From: Acidobacterium sp. S8
GTDB lineage: Bacteria > Acidobacteriota > Terriglobia > Terriglobales > Acidobacteriaceae
Direction: 5' to 3'
DNA: 64,000 nucleotides
Assembly: GCF_009765985.1 (NCBI RefSeq)
Contig: NZ_LMUM01000037.1
Span: 361,423-425,422, forward strand
Made by a program: the position numbers and the translations under genes. Shown here one piece after another: positions 17,108 through 25,841 of this stretch (position 1 is the first letter of the stretch; each line of letters starts with the position of its first letter). The notes below the pieces were generated by a model. The model was not told the origin of the DNA. It did not search any database and saw nothing but the letters and a program-made list of their open reading frames with translations.

Positions 17108-18642
17108 TGCGCACCTCCCTGCGACTGCTGCTGTGCAGGCGGACCGGCGGGAGGCTGAAATTCCACCATAGCGTACGTGCGATTCGTTTCGACGAAGGTC
17201 TTATTGGCCACGCGGCGGATATCGGCCTTCGTCACTGCATCAATCTTCTTCAGCTGGTTAAACAATTCGCGCCAGTCCCCGTATCGCAATTGATAGATTG
17301 CAAGCTGTTCCGCAAGCCCCTGGTTGTCTCCCAAGCCGCGCAGCAGGTCGGCGCGCGCGCGTGTCTTGAACATTGCCAGCTCATCGTCGGTGACATCCGT
17401 AGTCTTCAGCTTGTCGATCTCCTTGTGGATCGCCGTGCGCATCTCCTCCGGAGTATGCCCGGGATTTGGTGCGGCGAAGAAGGCGAAAAGCCCGGGATAC
17501 TTGACGTCAGGGAAGCCGCTGAAACCTTCGGCCTCGGCGGCAACCTGCTGGTCGCGCACCAGGCTGCGGTAAAGCCGTGAGGTGCGTCCATTCGAGAAGA
17601 TGTCCTGAATGGCGTCGTAGACGGCATCGTCGGGATCGCGGTAATCCGGCTTGTGATAGCCCTCGATATAGAGGGGCTGGGTGGCAGCCTTCAGAACCAC
17701 CGATTTCTCGGCGACCTGTGGCGGCTCGATGGTGCTCATCTCTTCCGGCTTCGGTCCGGCCGGAATCGCGCCGAAATACTTCTCCAGTACCGGCATCGTT
17801 TCCTCGGCCTTCACGTCGCCGGCAACCGCAATGACCATATTGGCCGGTACATAATATTTCTGGTGGAAGGCAGCGGCTTCGGTGGCCGTGATCTGGCTCA
17901 GCTCGCTCATCCAGCCTACGCCCGGACGATGGTAAGGATGTGCCACATACGCCGCGGCCAGGAATTGCTCAACCATCTTGCCGATGGGGTTTGAATCTGT
18001 GCGCATGCGCCGCTCTTCCATGACTACGTCGCGCTCCTTATAAAACTCGCGCGGCACGGGATTGGCGATGCGATCGCTCTCCATATAGGCCCAGAGCTGC
18101 AGCCGGTTGGATGGCATGCTCCAGTAGTATTGCGTGTCGTCGAGGCTCGTCTGGGCATTGAGTCCGGTCGCGCCATTGGATTCCGCAATCTCGGTGAACT
18201 GGTTAGGAATCACAAATTTCTGCGCTTCCCCCTGCGCCTGCTCGAAGGCCGCATGCAGCGTCTTCAGCTTCTGCTCGTCGCGCCCCACGCGCTTGCGGTA
18301 CTCGGTGTCATAGGCGGCATACGCCTCCTCGACCTTATCGAGCGCCACTTTTTCAGCGGCATAATCGGTGGTGCCGATGTCTTTTGTGCCCTTAAATGCC
18401 AGGTGCTCAAACATATGCGCGATGCCCGACTGTCCGCCGGGATCATTTGCATCTCCCGCATCGACGATCGTGAAATACGAAAAGACAGGAGCCTCAGGCC
18501 GCTCGCAGACAATCAGCGTCAGCCCATTGGGCAGCACCTTGGTGGTGACGCGCTTCTCGAAGCTGGAGAGATCCTGAGCCTGCGCAGCCAGCGCAAAGCC
18601 ACATAGCAAAGCAATCGAACACACAGCGAAAGAAAATCTCAT
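17104..18642 (-). CDS. M16-family zinc peptidase, active subunit
   Basis: 512 residues, Sec signal peptide (FAVCSIALLCGFALAAQAQ). The inverted zinc motif HMFEH (HxxEH) follows GQSGIA near residue 85, with a distal Glu expected in the EEAYAAYDTEY/downstream helix region, so it should be a working periplasmic metallopeptidase. The second M16 domain shows the usual GRTSRLYRSLVRDQQVAAEAEGF substrate-contact segment. It is the first gene of an operon with the inactive homologue and glmU. The substrate is unknown; related pairs degrade peptides or signal fragments. It is divergent from the beta-oxidation gene with a ~200-base gap. Confidence 0.92.
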   Translation of the reverse strand: MRFSFAVCSIALLCGFALAAQAQDLSSFEKRVTTKVLPNGLTLIVCERPEAPVFSYFTIVDAGDANDPGGQSGIAHMFEHLAFKGTKDIGTTDYAAEKVALDKVEEAYAAYDTEYRKRVGRDEQKLKTLHAAFEQAQGEAQKFVIPNQFTEIAESNGATGLNAQTSLDDTQYYWSMPSNRLQLWAYMESDRIANPVPREFYKERDVVMEERRMRTDSNPIGKMVEQFLAAAYVAHPYHRPGVGWMSELSQITATEAAAFHQKYYVPANMVIAVAGDVKAEETMPVLEKYFGAIPAGPKPEEMSTIEPPQVAEKSVVLKAATQPLYIEGYHKPDYRDPDDAVYDAIQDIFSNGRTSRLYRSLVRDQQVAAEAEGFSGFPDVKYPGLFAFFAAPNPGHTPEEMRTAIHKEIDKLKTTDVTDDELAMFKTRARADLLRGLGDNQGLAEQLAIYQLRYGDWRELFNQLKKIDAVTKADIRRVANKTFVETNRTYAMVEFQPPAGPPAQQQSQGGAQ

Positions 18643-18841
18643 GCGACCTCAAACACAACAGAATAAATCTGTTCCGAACTATTTTGACGCTACCCGTGTG
18701 CGAATGGCGTGTCAAACAGTCGCTTCAGGTTTAAGGTTCTTCATGCTGAAAAATACATCTCATTACATAGGAAGACGTGCACGCTTGACCCGCCGCAGGG
18801 CGCCTTAGTATTCTGCGCCCGCACTGCAAGGAGCCCTTTTG

Positions 18842-21310
18842 ATGAGCACCGCTGTCGCCGACGCACCCTCCACGGTCGCTATGATTCCCCTCATCCGCCG
18901 CTGCGCCGTGCTCGGAGCAGGCACGATGGGCTCACGTATCGCCGCCCATCTTGCCAACGCAGGCCTCCCGGTCGTTCTTCTAGACATCATTCCCGCGGGA
19001 GCCGATCAAGCCAGCCGCAGCCGAATCGCCGGGCAAGCGCTGCAGGGCCTGCTGAAAGCCAAACCCGCCGCTTTCTACGACAAATCCAGCGCCAGCCTCA
19101 TTACCATTGGTAATTTTGAAGACGATCTCGCCCAATTAAAGTCCTGCGATTGGATCATCGAAGCCGTCACCGAAGACCTCGCTATCAAGCAGGCGCTTCT
19201 GGAAAAGATCGCGCCGCATCTCCGTCCCGACGCCATCATCACCACCAATACCAGCGGCCTGCCTGTCGCATCCATCGCTGCAAAGATGCCCGCAGATTTC
19301 CGTGCGCGCTGGTTCGGAACGCACTTCTTTAACCCGCCGCGCTACATGCGCCTGCTCGAAATCATTCGGACTCCCGAAGCCAACCCGCAAGCGATCGCAG
19401 CCATTGCCGATTTCGCCGACCGCCGCCTGGGCAAGTCCATCGTCTACGCGCACGACACGCCGAACTTCATCGCCAATCGCATCGGCGTCTTTGCCATGTT
19501 GACCGCCGTTGACCTGATGCAGCAGCTCGACCTCACCATTGAAGATGTAGACGCGCTTACCGGTTCCAGCATCGGCTGGCCGCGCACCGGAACCTTCCGC
19601 CTCGCAGACATGGTTGGCATCGACGTGCTCGCTCACGTGGCCCGCAACTTCTCGAGCACCAAAGCCGAAGACGCAGCCGCCACCAGGCTGCCGCAATTCA
19701 TCGAAAGCATGTTGGCGAATAAGTGGCTCGGCGACAAAACCGGTCAGGGCTTCTACAAGAAAATCCCCGACGCGCCCGACCCGAAAAACAACCGCCTCGC
19801 ACTCGACTGGAAAACACTCGAATATCGTCCGGCGCAACGGCCGAAATTTCCGTCGCTTGAAATGGCAAAGAACGCTGAAGCTCTGCCGGAGCGCCTGCAA
19901 GTGCTTATTGGCAACGGCCCCGGCAAAGACAAAGCCAGCCAATTCCAGTGGATGCTCCTCACCCGCATCTGGAACTGTGCCGCCGACTGCCTGCCGGAAA
20001 TCGCCGACGACATCAGTTCCATTGACCGCGCTATGCGCACCGGCTTCAACTGGGAGTTGGGTCCCTTCGAAATGTGGGACGCCGTAGGAGTGCCTCAGAG
20101 CGTCGAACGCCTCCGTGCACGCAACGAACACGTCAGCCCTCAGGCTGAAACTCTCCTCGCATCAGGAAAAACAAGTTGGTACATCGACGCCGAAGAGGGA
20201 CGCAAAGAATTCGTTCTGGCCTCGCGCGGCTACCAGGCCATTCAGAAACCGGCAGGTATCGCCAGCATCTCAAGCTTCAAACGCGCCAACGGAGTCATCC
20301 GCAAAAACGCGGGTGCATCCTTGGTAGACATAGGCGAAGGCATCGCTTGCATCGAGCTGCATTCGAAGAAGAATGCTATCGGCGACGATATCGTCTCGCT
20401 CATCACGCAAACGCTTCATCCCGACAGCGAGCCCGTTCGCAATTTTCGCGGTTTCGTCATCTCCGGTGACGCGTCCGATTTTTCCGTCGGCGCGAACCTA
20501 ATGCAACTATTGCTCGCCATACAGGAGGCTGACTGGGACGAAGTCGATCTCGCCGTCCGCGCCTTTCAGCGCATGACCACATCTATTAAGTTTTGCCCAC
20601 GCCCGGTTGTGGCCGCGCCCTTTAGCCTCTGCCTCGGCGGAGGTGTCGAAATTTCGCTTCACGCCACAGCACGTCATCCGCACGCCGAGCTCTACATGGG
20701 ACTTGTTGAAGCTGGAGTCGGCCTCATCCCCGCAGGTGGCGGCACCAAAGAAATGGCGCTTCATGCCGTCGATGCAGCTGCCATTGAATCCGGGATCAGC
20801 CCCATGGACGCGCCGCTCCGATTCGCCTTCTCCTCTGAACTGCAGGAAGCTCTCAAGCAGCGTTTTGAAACCATCGGCATGGCCAAGGTTTCCACATCTG
20901 CCTCAGAAGCACGCAGTCTCGACCTGCTGAAGTCTTCCGACAAGATCACTCTGCACCGCGAGCGGCTGCTGCTTGATGCGCGCGAGACGGCCATCTATCT
21001 CACCGAAGCCGGTTACGCCGCTCCCACTCCGCGCACTCAGATCCCTGTGCCCGGCGATCAGGTTGCTGCCACCTTAAGGCTTGGCGTACATCTCATGCGG
21101 CAGGCCGAGTACATCAGCGACCACGATGTAAAAATCGCAAACTTTGTCGCTCGCATCTTGTGCGGAGGCAGCATTACCCCTGGAACCTTTGTCACTGAGC
21201 AATACTTGCTCGACCTTGAGCGCGAGGCATTCCTGTCACTCTGCGGCGAGCGCAAAACGCAGGAGCGCATTGCCTTCACACTCAAAACTGGAAAGCCGCT
21301 CAGGAACTAA
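18842..21310 (+). CDS. 3-hydroxyacyl-CoA dehydrogenase / enoyl-CoA hydratase fusion
   Basis: 822 residues. Two beta-oxidation activities in one chain, with dehydrogenase first and hydratase last, the reverse of E. coli FadB. NAD-binding GAGTMG is at 25-30; the HAD catalytic segment THFFNPPRYMRLLEII follows, then the 3HCDH C-terminal domains (HDTPNFIANRIG, TGSSIGWPRTGTFRLADMVGID). The crotonase part begins about residue 480 (LVDIGEGIACIELHSKKNAIGDDIV, GDASDFSVGANL, LGGGVEISLHATARHPHAELYMGLVEAGVGLIPAGGGTKEM). AAGGAG (18828-18833) 8 bases ahead sets the start. With the thiolase 630 bases further on it forms a fatty-acid degradation unit. Confidence 0.93.
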   Translation: MSTAVADAPSTVAMIPLIRRCAVLGAGTMGSRIAAHLANAGLPVVLLDIIPAGADQASRSRIAGQALQGLLKAKPAAFYDKSSASLITIGNFEDDLAQLKSCDWIIEAVTEDLAIKQALLEKIAPHLRPDAIITTNTSGLPVASIAAKMPADFRARWFGTHFFNPPRYMRLLEIIRTPEANPQAIAAIADFADRRLGKSIVYAHDTPNFIANRIGVFAMLTAVDLMQQLDLTIEDVDALTGSSIGWPRTGTFRLADMVGIDVLAHVARNFSSTKAEDAAATRLPQFIESMLANKWLGDKTGQGFYKKIPDAPDPKNNRLALDWKTLEYRPAQRPKFPSLEMAKNAEALPERLQVLIGNGPGKDKASQFQWMLLTRIWNCAADCLPEIADDISSIDRAMRTGFNWELGPFEMWDAVGVPQSVERLRARNEHVSPQAETLLASGKTSWYIDAEEGRKEFVLASRGYQAIQKPAGIASISSFKRANGVIRKNAGASLVDIGEGIACIELHSKKNAIGDDIVSLITQTLHPDSEPVRNFRGFVISGDASDFSVGANLMQLLLAIQEADWDEVDLAVRAFQRMTTSIKFCPRPVVAAPFSLCLGGGVEISLHATARHPHAELYMGLVEAGVGLIPAGGGTKEMALHAVDAAAIESGISPMDAPLRFAFSSELQEALKQRFETIGMAKVSTSASEARSLDLLKSSDKITLHRERLLLDARETAIYLTEAGYAAPTPRTQIPVPGDQVAATLRLGVHLMRQAEYISDHDVKIANFVARILCGGSITPGTFVTEQYLLDLEREAFLSLCGERKTQERIAFTLKTGKPLRN

Positions 21311-21312
21311 AC

Positions 21313-21891
21313 ATGCAGGGAAGCAGTAAGCTCGTTATAGGCACCGTGCTCATCACCGCGTCGAGTATGGTTGCCGCTCAGGATGCGGAACAGGTCCTCC
21401 GCGTCCACAAAGGCGATCAGTCCTATGCGTTTCGCATGCTTCCACCCGCCAGCTTCGCTGAACTTCCCGCGCCCGTGCTTGCAGATCTCGAAAAACGCCG
21501 ATGCCTCATCCCGCAAAGTTACGAAGCGCACGAGCCTGAGAACATCGTTCACGGCTCTTTTCGGCAGAAGGGCTCTTCCGACTGGGCCGCTCTCTGCTCG
21601 CGGAATGGAACGACGACATTGCTTATTTACTGGTCTGGCTCCGCTGCGAAACCGGGAGAGATCGCCTCGCAAGAGAATACCGAGACCGCTGACCCTCATG
21701 ACACGACCAACGTGCTGGGTTACGCTCGCGGAATCGACACCGCATCGCCAACTACGATCGAAGAGACGCTGGTTAACAAACCTTACGGCCCTTTCGATCA
21801 TGACGGTATCAAAGATGCGCACATAGAAAAGTCATCCGTCATCCATTACTTCAAAAACGGTACGTGGATGACGCTGGAAGGTACGGAGTGA
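21313..21891 (+). CDS. Exported protein of unknown function inside the beta-oxidation operon
   Basis: 192 residues. A hydrophobic start (LVIGTVLITASSMVAAQ) is a Sec signal peptide. The mature part has no family I know; it contains two Cys (KRRCLIP, AALCSRNG) that could form a disulfide and a strand-rich middle (TTTLLIYWSG). It begins 2 bases after the dehydrogenase/hydratase stop and ends 49 before the thiolase start, so it is almost certainly co-transcribed with them. An exported protein between two cytoplasmic beta-oxidation enzymes is unexpected. Confidence 0.7.
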   Translation: MQGSSKLVIGTVLITASSMVAAQDAEQVLRVHKGDQSYAFRMLPPASFAELPAPVLADLEKRRCLIPQSYEAHEPENIVHGSFRQKGSSDWAALCSRNGTTTLLIYWSGSAAKPGEIASQENTETADPHDTTNVLGYARGIDTASPTTIEETLVNKPYGPFDHDGIKDAHIEKSSVIHYFKNGTWMTLEGTE

Positions 21892-21940
21892 AACAGGGAT
21901 GCGACGCTTTATCGCTATTCCAAAAAGTGAGAGGTAATTC

Positions 21941-23125
21941 ATGAGAGATGCAGTCATCGTCAGCAGCGTTCGCACCGCAGTCGGCAAGGCTCCGAAAGGA
22001 GCGCTGGCATTCACTCGTCCTGATGACCTCGCCGCCATTGCTATCAAAGGCGCGCTTGAAAAAGTCCCCGCGCTCGATTCTAAGGAAATCGAAGACGTCA
22101 TCATGGGCTGCGCGATGCCCGAGGCGGAACAGGGAATGAATGTGGCCCGCATCGCCAGTCTGCGCGCTGGCCTGCCGGTCGAAGCCTCGGCCATGACGAT
22201 CAACCGATTCTGTTCTTCGGGATTGCAATCTATCGCCATTGCGGCTGACCGCATTCGCTCCGGCTCCGCCGAGGTGATGATTGCCGGCGGCACGGAGTCG
22301 ATGAGCCTGGTGCCGATGGGTGGCAGCAAAGTCAGCGCAAATCCCTGGTTGATCGATCATTATGCGGACACCTATTTATCGATGGGTCTTACGGCCGAGC
22401 GAGTAGCCGCAAAATACGGCATCACCCGCGAACAGGCCGATGATTTTTCGCTCAAGAGCCACGAGAAGGCGCTTGCCGCATCGCAATCGGGGAAGTTCGA
22501 TGAAGAAATTGTGCCTGTAACAGTGACAAATTCAACCCCGACGAAAAACCCGGGCAAGCCCGAAGTAAAGACCAGCGAATTTAAGAAAGATGAAGGCCCT
22601 CGCGCAGACACTTCGCTCGAAGCGCTGGCCAGGCTCAAGGCCGCCTTCCATGCAAAAGGGACAGTGACGGCAGGGAACTCGTCGCAGACTTCCGACGGAG
22701 CCGCAGCCACCATCATCATGTCATCAGAGCGCGCACGGGCGCTCAACTTGAAACCGCTGGCAAGGTTCGTCAGCTTTTCGACCGCAGGATGTCTCCCGGA
22801 AGAGATGGGACTAGGCCCGGTCTTCGCCATACCCAAAGCGTTGAAATTGGCTGGTCTGACTCTCGATCAGATCGACATTATCGAGCTGAACGAAGCCTTC
22901 GCCGCTCAGTCGTTAGCCGTGATCCAGCAGGCTGGACTCGACCCTTCAAGAGTAAACGTCAATGGGGGAGCCATTGCTCTTGGCCACCCACTCGGCTGCA
23001 CGGGGGCTAAGCTGACTGCGACGATTTTGCACGAAATGAAGCGGCGGAATCTTCGCTATGGACTGGTGACGATGTGCGTTGGCGGGGGAATGGGCGCCGC
23101 TGGAATTTTCGAGAATTTGAACTAG
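21941..23125 (+). CDS. Acetyl-CoA acyltransferase (thiolase)
   Basis: 394 residues. It cleaves 3-ketoacyl-CoA with CoA, the last step of beta-oxidation (or the reverse condensation). The nucleophile is Cys91 ([10 protein letters not shown]); His349 lies in [14 protein letters not shown] and Cys379 in [12 protein letters not shown], all as expected. GAGAGGTAATTC precedes the ATG. The third gene of a plus-strand run with the HAD-ECH fusion and the exported protein. By fold and context a FadA-type thiolase, but the chain-length preference cannot be told. Confidence 0.94.
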   Translation: MRDAVIVSSVRTAVGKAPKGALAFTRPDDLAAIAIKGALEKVPALDSKEIEDVIMGCAMPEAEQGMNVARIASLRAGLPVEASAMTINRFCSSGLQSIAIAADRIRSGSAEVMIAGGTESMSLVPMGGSKVSANPWLIDHYADTYLSMGLTAERVAAKYGITREQADDFSLKSHEKALAASQSGKFDEEIVPVTVTNSTPTKNPGKPEVKTSEFKKDEGPRADTSLEALARLKAAFHAKGTVTAGNSSQTSDGAAATIIMSSERARALNLKPLARFVSFSTAGCLPEEMGLGPVFAIPKALKLAGLTLDQIDIIELNEAFAAQSLAVIQQAGLDPSRVNVNGGAIALGHPLGCTGAKLTATILHEMKRRNLRYGLVTMCVGGGMGAAGIFENLN

Positions 23126-23169
23126 GGTGGACATTTGCAATGTGCCACAACTTGTGACACATTGTCTCT

Positions 23170-23424
23170 ATGGCTTCCAAGACTGAATCCATGACCATCC
23201 GTGAGCTTCGCAATACTCGCAGGCTGCAAGCCATATTGCGTGCCGGGCAATCTATTGAGCTTCGTAACCGGACGCATGTTTTTGCTCGTATTACGCCTGT
23301 TTCTGAACATGAAGAGCCAAAGCAAATCGAATGGCCTGATTTCGCGCGGCGGCGTCGGAAAATCTTTGGTGATCTCAATCTGAATGCTGTTGAAAATTTC
23401 CTTAAGGACCGCCATCGCGATTGA
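23170..23424 (+). CDS. Antitoxin of a VapBC-like module
   Basis: 84 residues. The N-terminal half (MTIRELRNTRRLQAILRAGQSIELRNRTHVFARITPV) has the Phd/YefM-like arrangement of a start helix and paired strands used for DNA binding and dimerisation; the C-terminal half (ARRRRKIFGDLNLNAVENFLKDRHRD) is the flexible, charged part that would wrap the toxin. The toxin gene starts inside its stop codon (TTGA overlap at 23421-23424), the usual antitoxin-first order. The pair probably represses its own promoter, located in the 45-base gap after the thiolase. Confidence 0.8.
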   Translation: MASKTESMTIRELRNTRRLQAILRAGQSIELRNRTHVFARITPVSEHEEPKQIEWPDFARRRRKIFGDLNLNAVENFLKDRHRD

Positions 23425-23846
23425 GAGTCTACGCAGACACCAGCTTCGTTGTATCTATCTATCTCACCGATGATCATTCGCAGGAAGCGGATCGGCTTTT
23501 CGCTACGAATCCAGGGCTTATTTACACATCACTTCATTTGCTGGAATTTGCGCATTCCATCGAGCAGAACGTCTTCCGTCGCAGAATTACTCCTCGGAAT
23601 GCAACGCAAATCTATTTCGATTTCGAGCAGGATCGTCGCGCCGGCTTGTGGAGTGAGAAGAACCAGCCCGAGTTGGTGTACGCAATCGCCATCGACCTAG
23701 CGCGAACGCACACAGCAACTCTCGGGACGCGCACCATCGATACACTGCATGTAGCTACCGCGCTCGAGCTAGGAGCCGAACGCTTCTGGACCTTTGACGA
23801 TCGCCAGAAGAAACTTGCAAAAGCAGTTGGGCTCAAGACCTCTTAA
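23421..23846 (+). CDS. vapC: PIN-domain ribonuclease toxin (VapC-like)
   Basis: 141 residues. A PIN domain with its acidic residues in place: Asp in YADTSFVVSIYL, Glu in HLLEFAHS, Asp in TIDTLHVATALELGAE and Asp in FWTFDDRQ. These bind Mg/Mn and cut RNA, commonly tRNA or rRNA. It uses a TTG start overlapping the antitoxin stop, a sign of translational coupling. Its last 4 bases overlap the stop of the M24 peptidase gene on the other strand. Confidence 0.88.
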   Translation: MRVYADTSFVVSIYLTDDHSQEADRLFATNPGLIYTSLHLLEFAHSIEQNVFRRRITPRNATQIYFDFEQDRRAGLWSEKNQPELVYAIAIDLARTHTATLGTRTIDTLHVATALELGAERFWTFDDRQKKLAKAVGLKTS

Positions 23847-25165
23847 GACACATTCCCAAATGGATTTTCCAGCGATGGGCTCTGCGGCGTAAATAACTCT
23901 GCGCCGTTCTCGGTAATGTGCATATCGTCTTCGAGCCTCACGCCAAATTCACCGCGAATATAAATCCCCGGCTCATTGCTTGTGACCATATTCGGTTTCA
24001 GGACGGGATGCAGGTCGTATCCGAACATATTGTTCTTCACCAGGTATGACCATTCGTGCATATCCATGCCCATGCCGTGACCCAGACGGTGGGTGAAGTA
24101 TTTGAAGCCCGGCCCATATCCTGCGTCGACGATCACTTTTCGCGCCGCCGCATCCACATCCGCCAGCGGAACCCCAGGCTTTGCCGCTGCCAAAGCAGCC
24201 GATTGTGCGTGATGCACAATATCGAAGACGCTCTTCATCTTGTCCGTCGCTTTGCCTAGTACAAAGGTTCGTGTGATATCTGACGTGTAGCCTTCTACTT
24301 CGCAGCCATCGTCGAGCATGAGAATTGTGCCCTCTCGGATCGTCTGCGGCTGCTCCGAACCGTGCGGCGAGGCAGTGAACTCCCCTATATTCAGGCTGGC
24401 CTCGCCTGGAAAACCAACCTTCTGATAGCCCATGTGAATCAGGCGGTTGACGTCTTTCGTCGTCATGTCTTCCCGCAGTGACTGATAAACAGCGCGATAA
24501 ACCACTAGCGTCGCGTGACAGGCAAGACGAATGCAGTCGAGTTCGTGCTGGTCCTTAATCATGCGGCAACCTGCTGTGACTGGAACGGCGCTGACGAAGT
24601 GCAACTGCGGGCCAGCTTTGGCTAGGCTGTCCGCAAAGATGAACTTCATGTTTTCCTCCAGGCCAACGGTACCGCTCGATATTCCTCTATCCTTCAAGCC
24701 TTTTACTGTCAGGGAAAATGGATCTTCATCCTCCTGCCACGTCAGAATGTCGGCATCTTTTGCGAAAGGTCCTGCGCTGAGCAGTTCCCGCGCTCGGTCT
24801 TCCTCAAACGCCGGACAGACCACAAAAGGTGTGCCCTTGGCGGGAATCACCAGTGCCCAGAAGCGTTCGCTGCCCCAGAATCGGATATTGGCGAAATAGA
24901 CGGAAGAGGTAGCGCTGTTCGCCAGGATGATGGCGTCGATCTTGTTGGCAGACATCAACTGCCGCGCCCGCTCGATGCGAGCCAGTCGCTCGTCGTTGGT
25001 GAAGGGCTTTGCCCGTCCGGAGAGATCGGTTAAGGCGGCGATCGCAGAAGGAACCGGACCAGGCGTAGCGGAGGTATCGTCTCTGCGTTGGCTATGCGCC
25101 TCCCGGCGCAACGAAAGAAATGCGGCAGCAGAAGAAACAAGAAGGAAATTCCGTCGGGAAAACAT
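23843..25165 (-). CDS. Tat-exported M24 peptidase (Xaa-Pro type)
   Basis: 440 residues. The twin-arginine start MFSRRNFLLVSSAAAFLSL predicts export of a folded, metal-loaded enzyme. The N-terminal domain (about 60-190) is creatinase/prolidase-like; the C-terminal pita-bread domain carries the metal ligands Asp and Asp in MLDDGCEVEGYTSDITRTF, His in HRLGHGMGMDMHEW, Glu in SNEPGIY and Glu in GVRLEDDMH. It should remove or cleave N-terminal residues before Pro from peptides in the periplasm; dipeptidase activity is also possible. It stands alone, converging with vapC. Confidence 0.9.
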   Translation of the reverse strand: MFSRRNFLLVSSAAAFLSLRREAHSQRRDDTSATPGPVPSAIAALTDLSGRAKPFTNDERLARIERARQLMSANKIDAIILANSATSSVYFANIRFWGSERFWALVIPAKGTPFVVCPAFEEDRARELLSAGPFAKDADILTWQEDEDPFSLTVKGLKDRGISSGTVGLEENMKFIFADSLAKAGPQLHFVSAVPVTAGCRMIKDQHELDCIRLACHATLVVYRAVYQSLREDMTTKDVNRLIHMGYQKVGFPGEASLNIGEFTASPHGSEQPQTIREGTILMLDDGCEVEGYTSDITRTFVLGKATDKMKSVFDIVHHAQSAALAAAKPGVPLADVDAAARKVIVDAGYGPGFKYFTHRLGHGMGMDMHEWSYLVKNNMFGYDLHPVLKPNMVTSNEPGIYIRGEFGVRLEDDMHITENGAELFTPQSPSLENPFGNVS

Positions 25166-25246
25166 ATCCCATCCTACACAAGCTCATTTTGGGGCCTACA
25201 GTTGACACGCCTGTCATCATCAAAGCGATTTAAGCTCTTCCTGGAA

Positions 25247-25280
25247 AGGCGCCCGTCTAAATGCGGGCGCTTCGTATTTT
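25247..25280 (+). terminator. Intrinsic terminator upstream of ssrA
   Basis: Stem 25247-25255 with 25264-25272 (GC-rich, 8-base loop), then CG and TATTTTT. On the plus strand it has no gene directly upstream, the nearest being vapC 1.4 kb away on the other side of a minus-strand gene, so it may end a short untranslated RNA from about 25200 (a TTGACA is at 25202-25207, though I see no good -10) or protect ssrA from read-through. Confidence 0.5.
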
Positions 25281-25438
25281 TGGGGATAGTTCGAGAATAG
25301 GATGCATGCAACTTCTATAAGATGAGGAATTTAGACATAACATGCCGGGAAGAGCGCGCGGGCAGAAACACTACAAAAGGAGTAGGATAGAAACAGTTCT
25401 TTGAAAAGCTTCAAACTCCACGAAGCTGCTCCACAGAT

Positions 25439-25790
25439 GGGGGCGTCACGGTTTCGACGGGATTGTTTGCGGCAAAGAGGCATGCCGGGGGCTGGGCACC
25501 CGTAATCGCCCGGAAAATGATAATTGCCGATCATCAACTGGCATACGCAGCTTAATTAACTAAGTTGCCGTCCTCCGCGGCTTTGTCTGCGGGCTGCGAG
25601 AGGACGTCGCACAGCAGGCTGGTTTCTATGGCTGGGTACGGGTCATAGGAATGAGATCCACGGACTAGCAATGCGCGCATCTTGTCCGTTCTGAGCGCGC
25701 AAAGCGAAACCTACCGGAACGCGACTGAGCATGGAGTCTCTTTGTTGACTACGATTTCGGACGCGGGTTCGACTCCCGCCGCCTCCACCA
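25439..25790 (+). ncRNA. ssrA: Transfer-messenger RNA (tmRNA)
   Basis: About 352 bases. The 5' end GGGGGCGTCACGGTTTCGACG and the 3' end GGTTCGACTCCCGCCGCCTCCACCA (T-arm, acceptor and encoded CCA) together make the tRNA-like half. The tag reading frame begins at the resume codon GCC (25508, after GTAATC) and ends at TAA 25553-25555, giving ARKMIIADHQLAYAA, a 15-residue tag with the usual small hydrophobic AYAA end. tmRNA with SmpB rescues stalled ribosomes and tags the product for proteolysis. It is a single-piece, not permuted, tmRNA. smpB is not in the window. Confidence 0.95.
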
Positions 25791-25841
25791 TATTTAAGTA
25801 GCTTATTTTCATATAGTTAATTTGAATTATTCACGCGCGGA

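Noticed and set aside
19136..20131. 331-codon minus-strand frame antisense to the HAD-ECH gene
   Set aside because: A by-product of GC-rich third positions; the plus-strand protein is clearly real.
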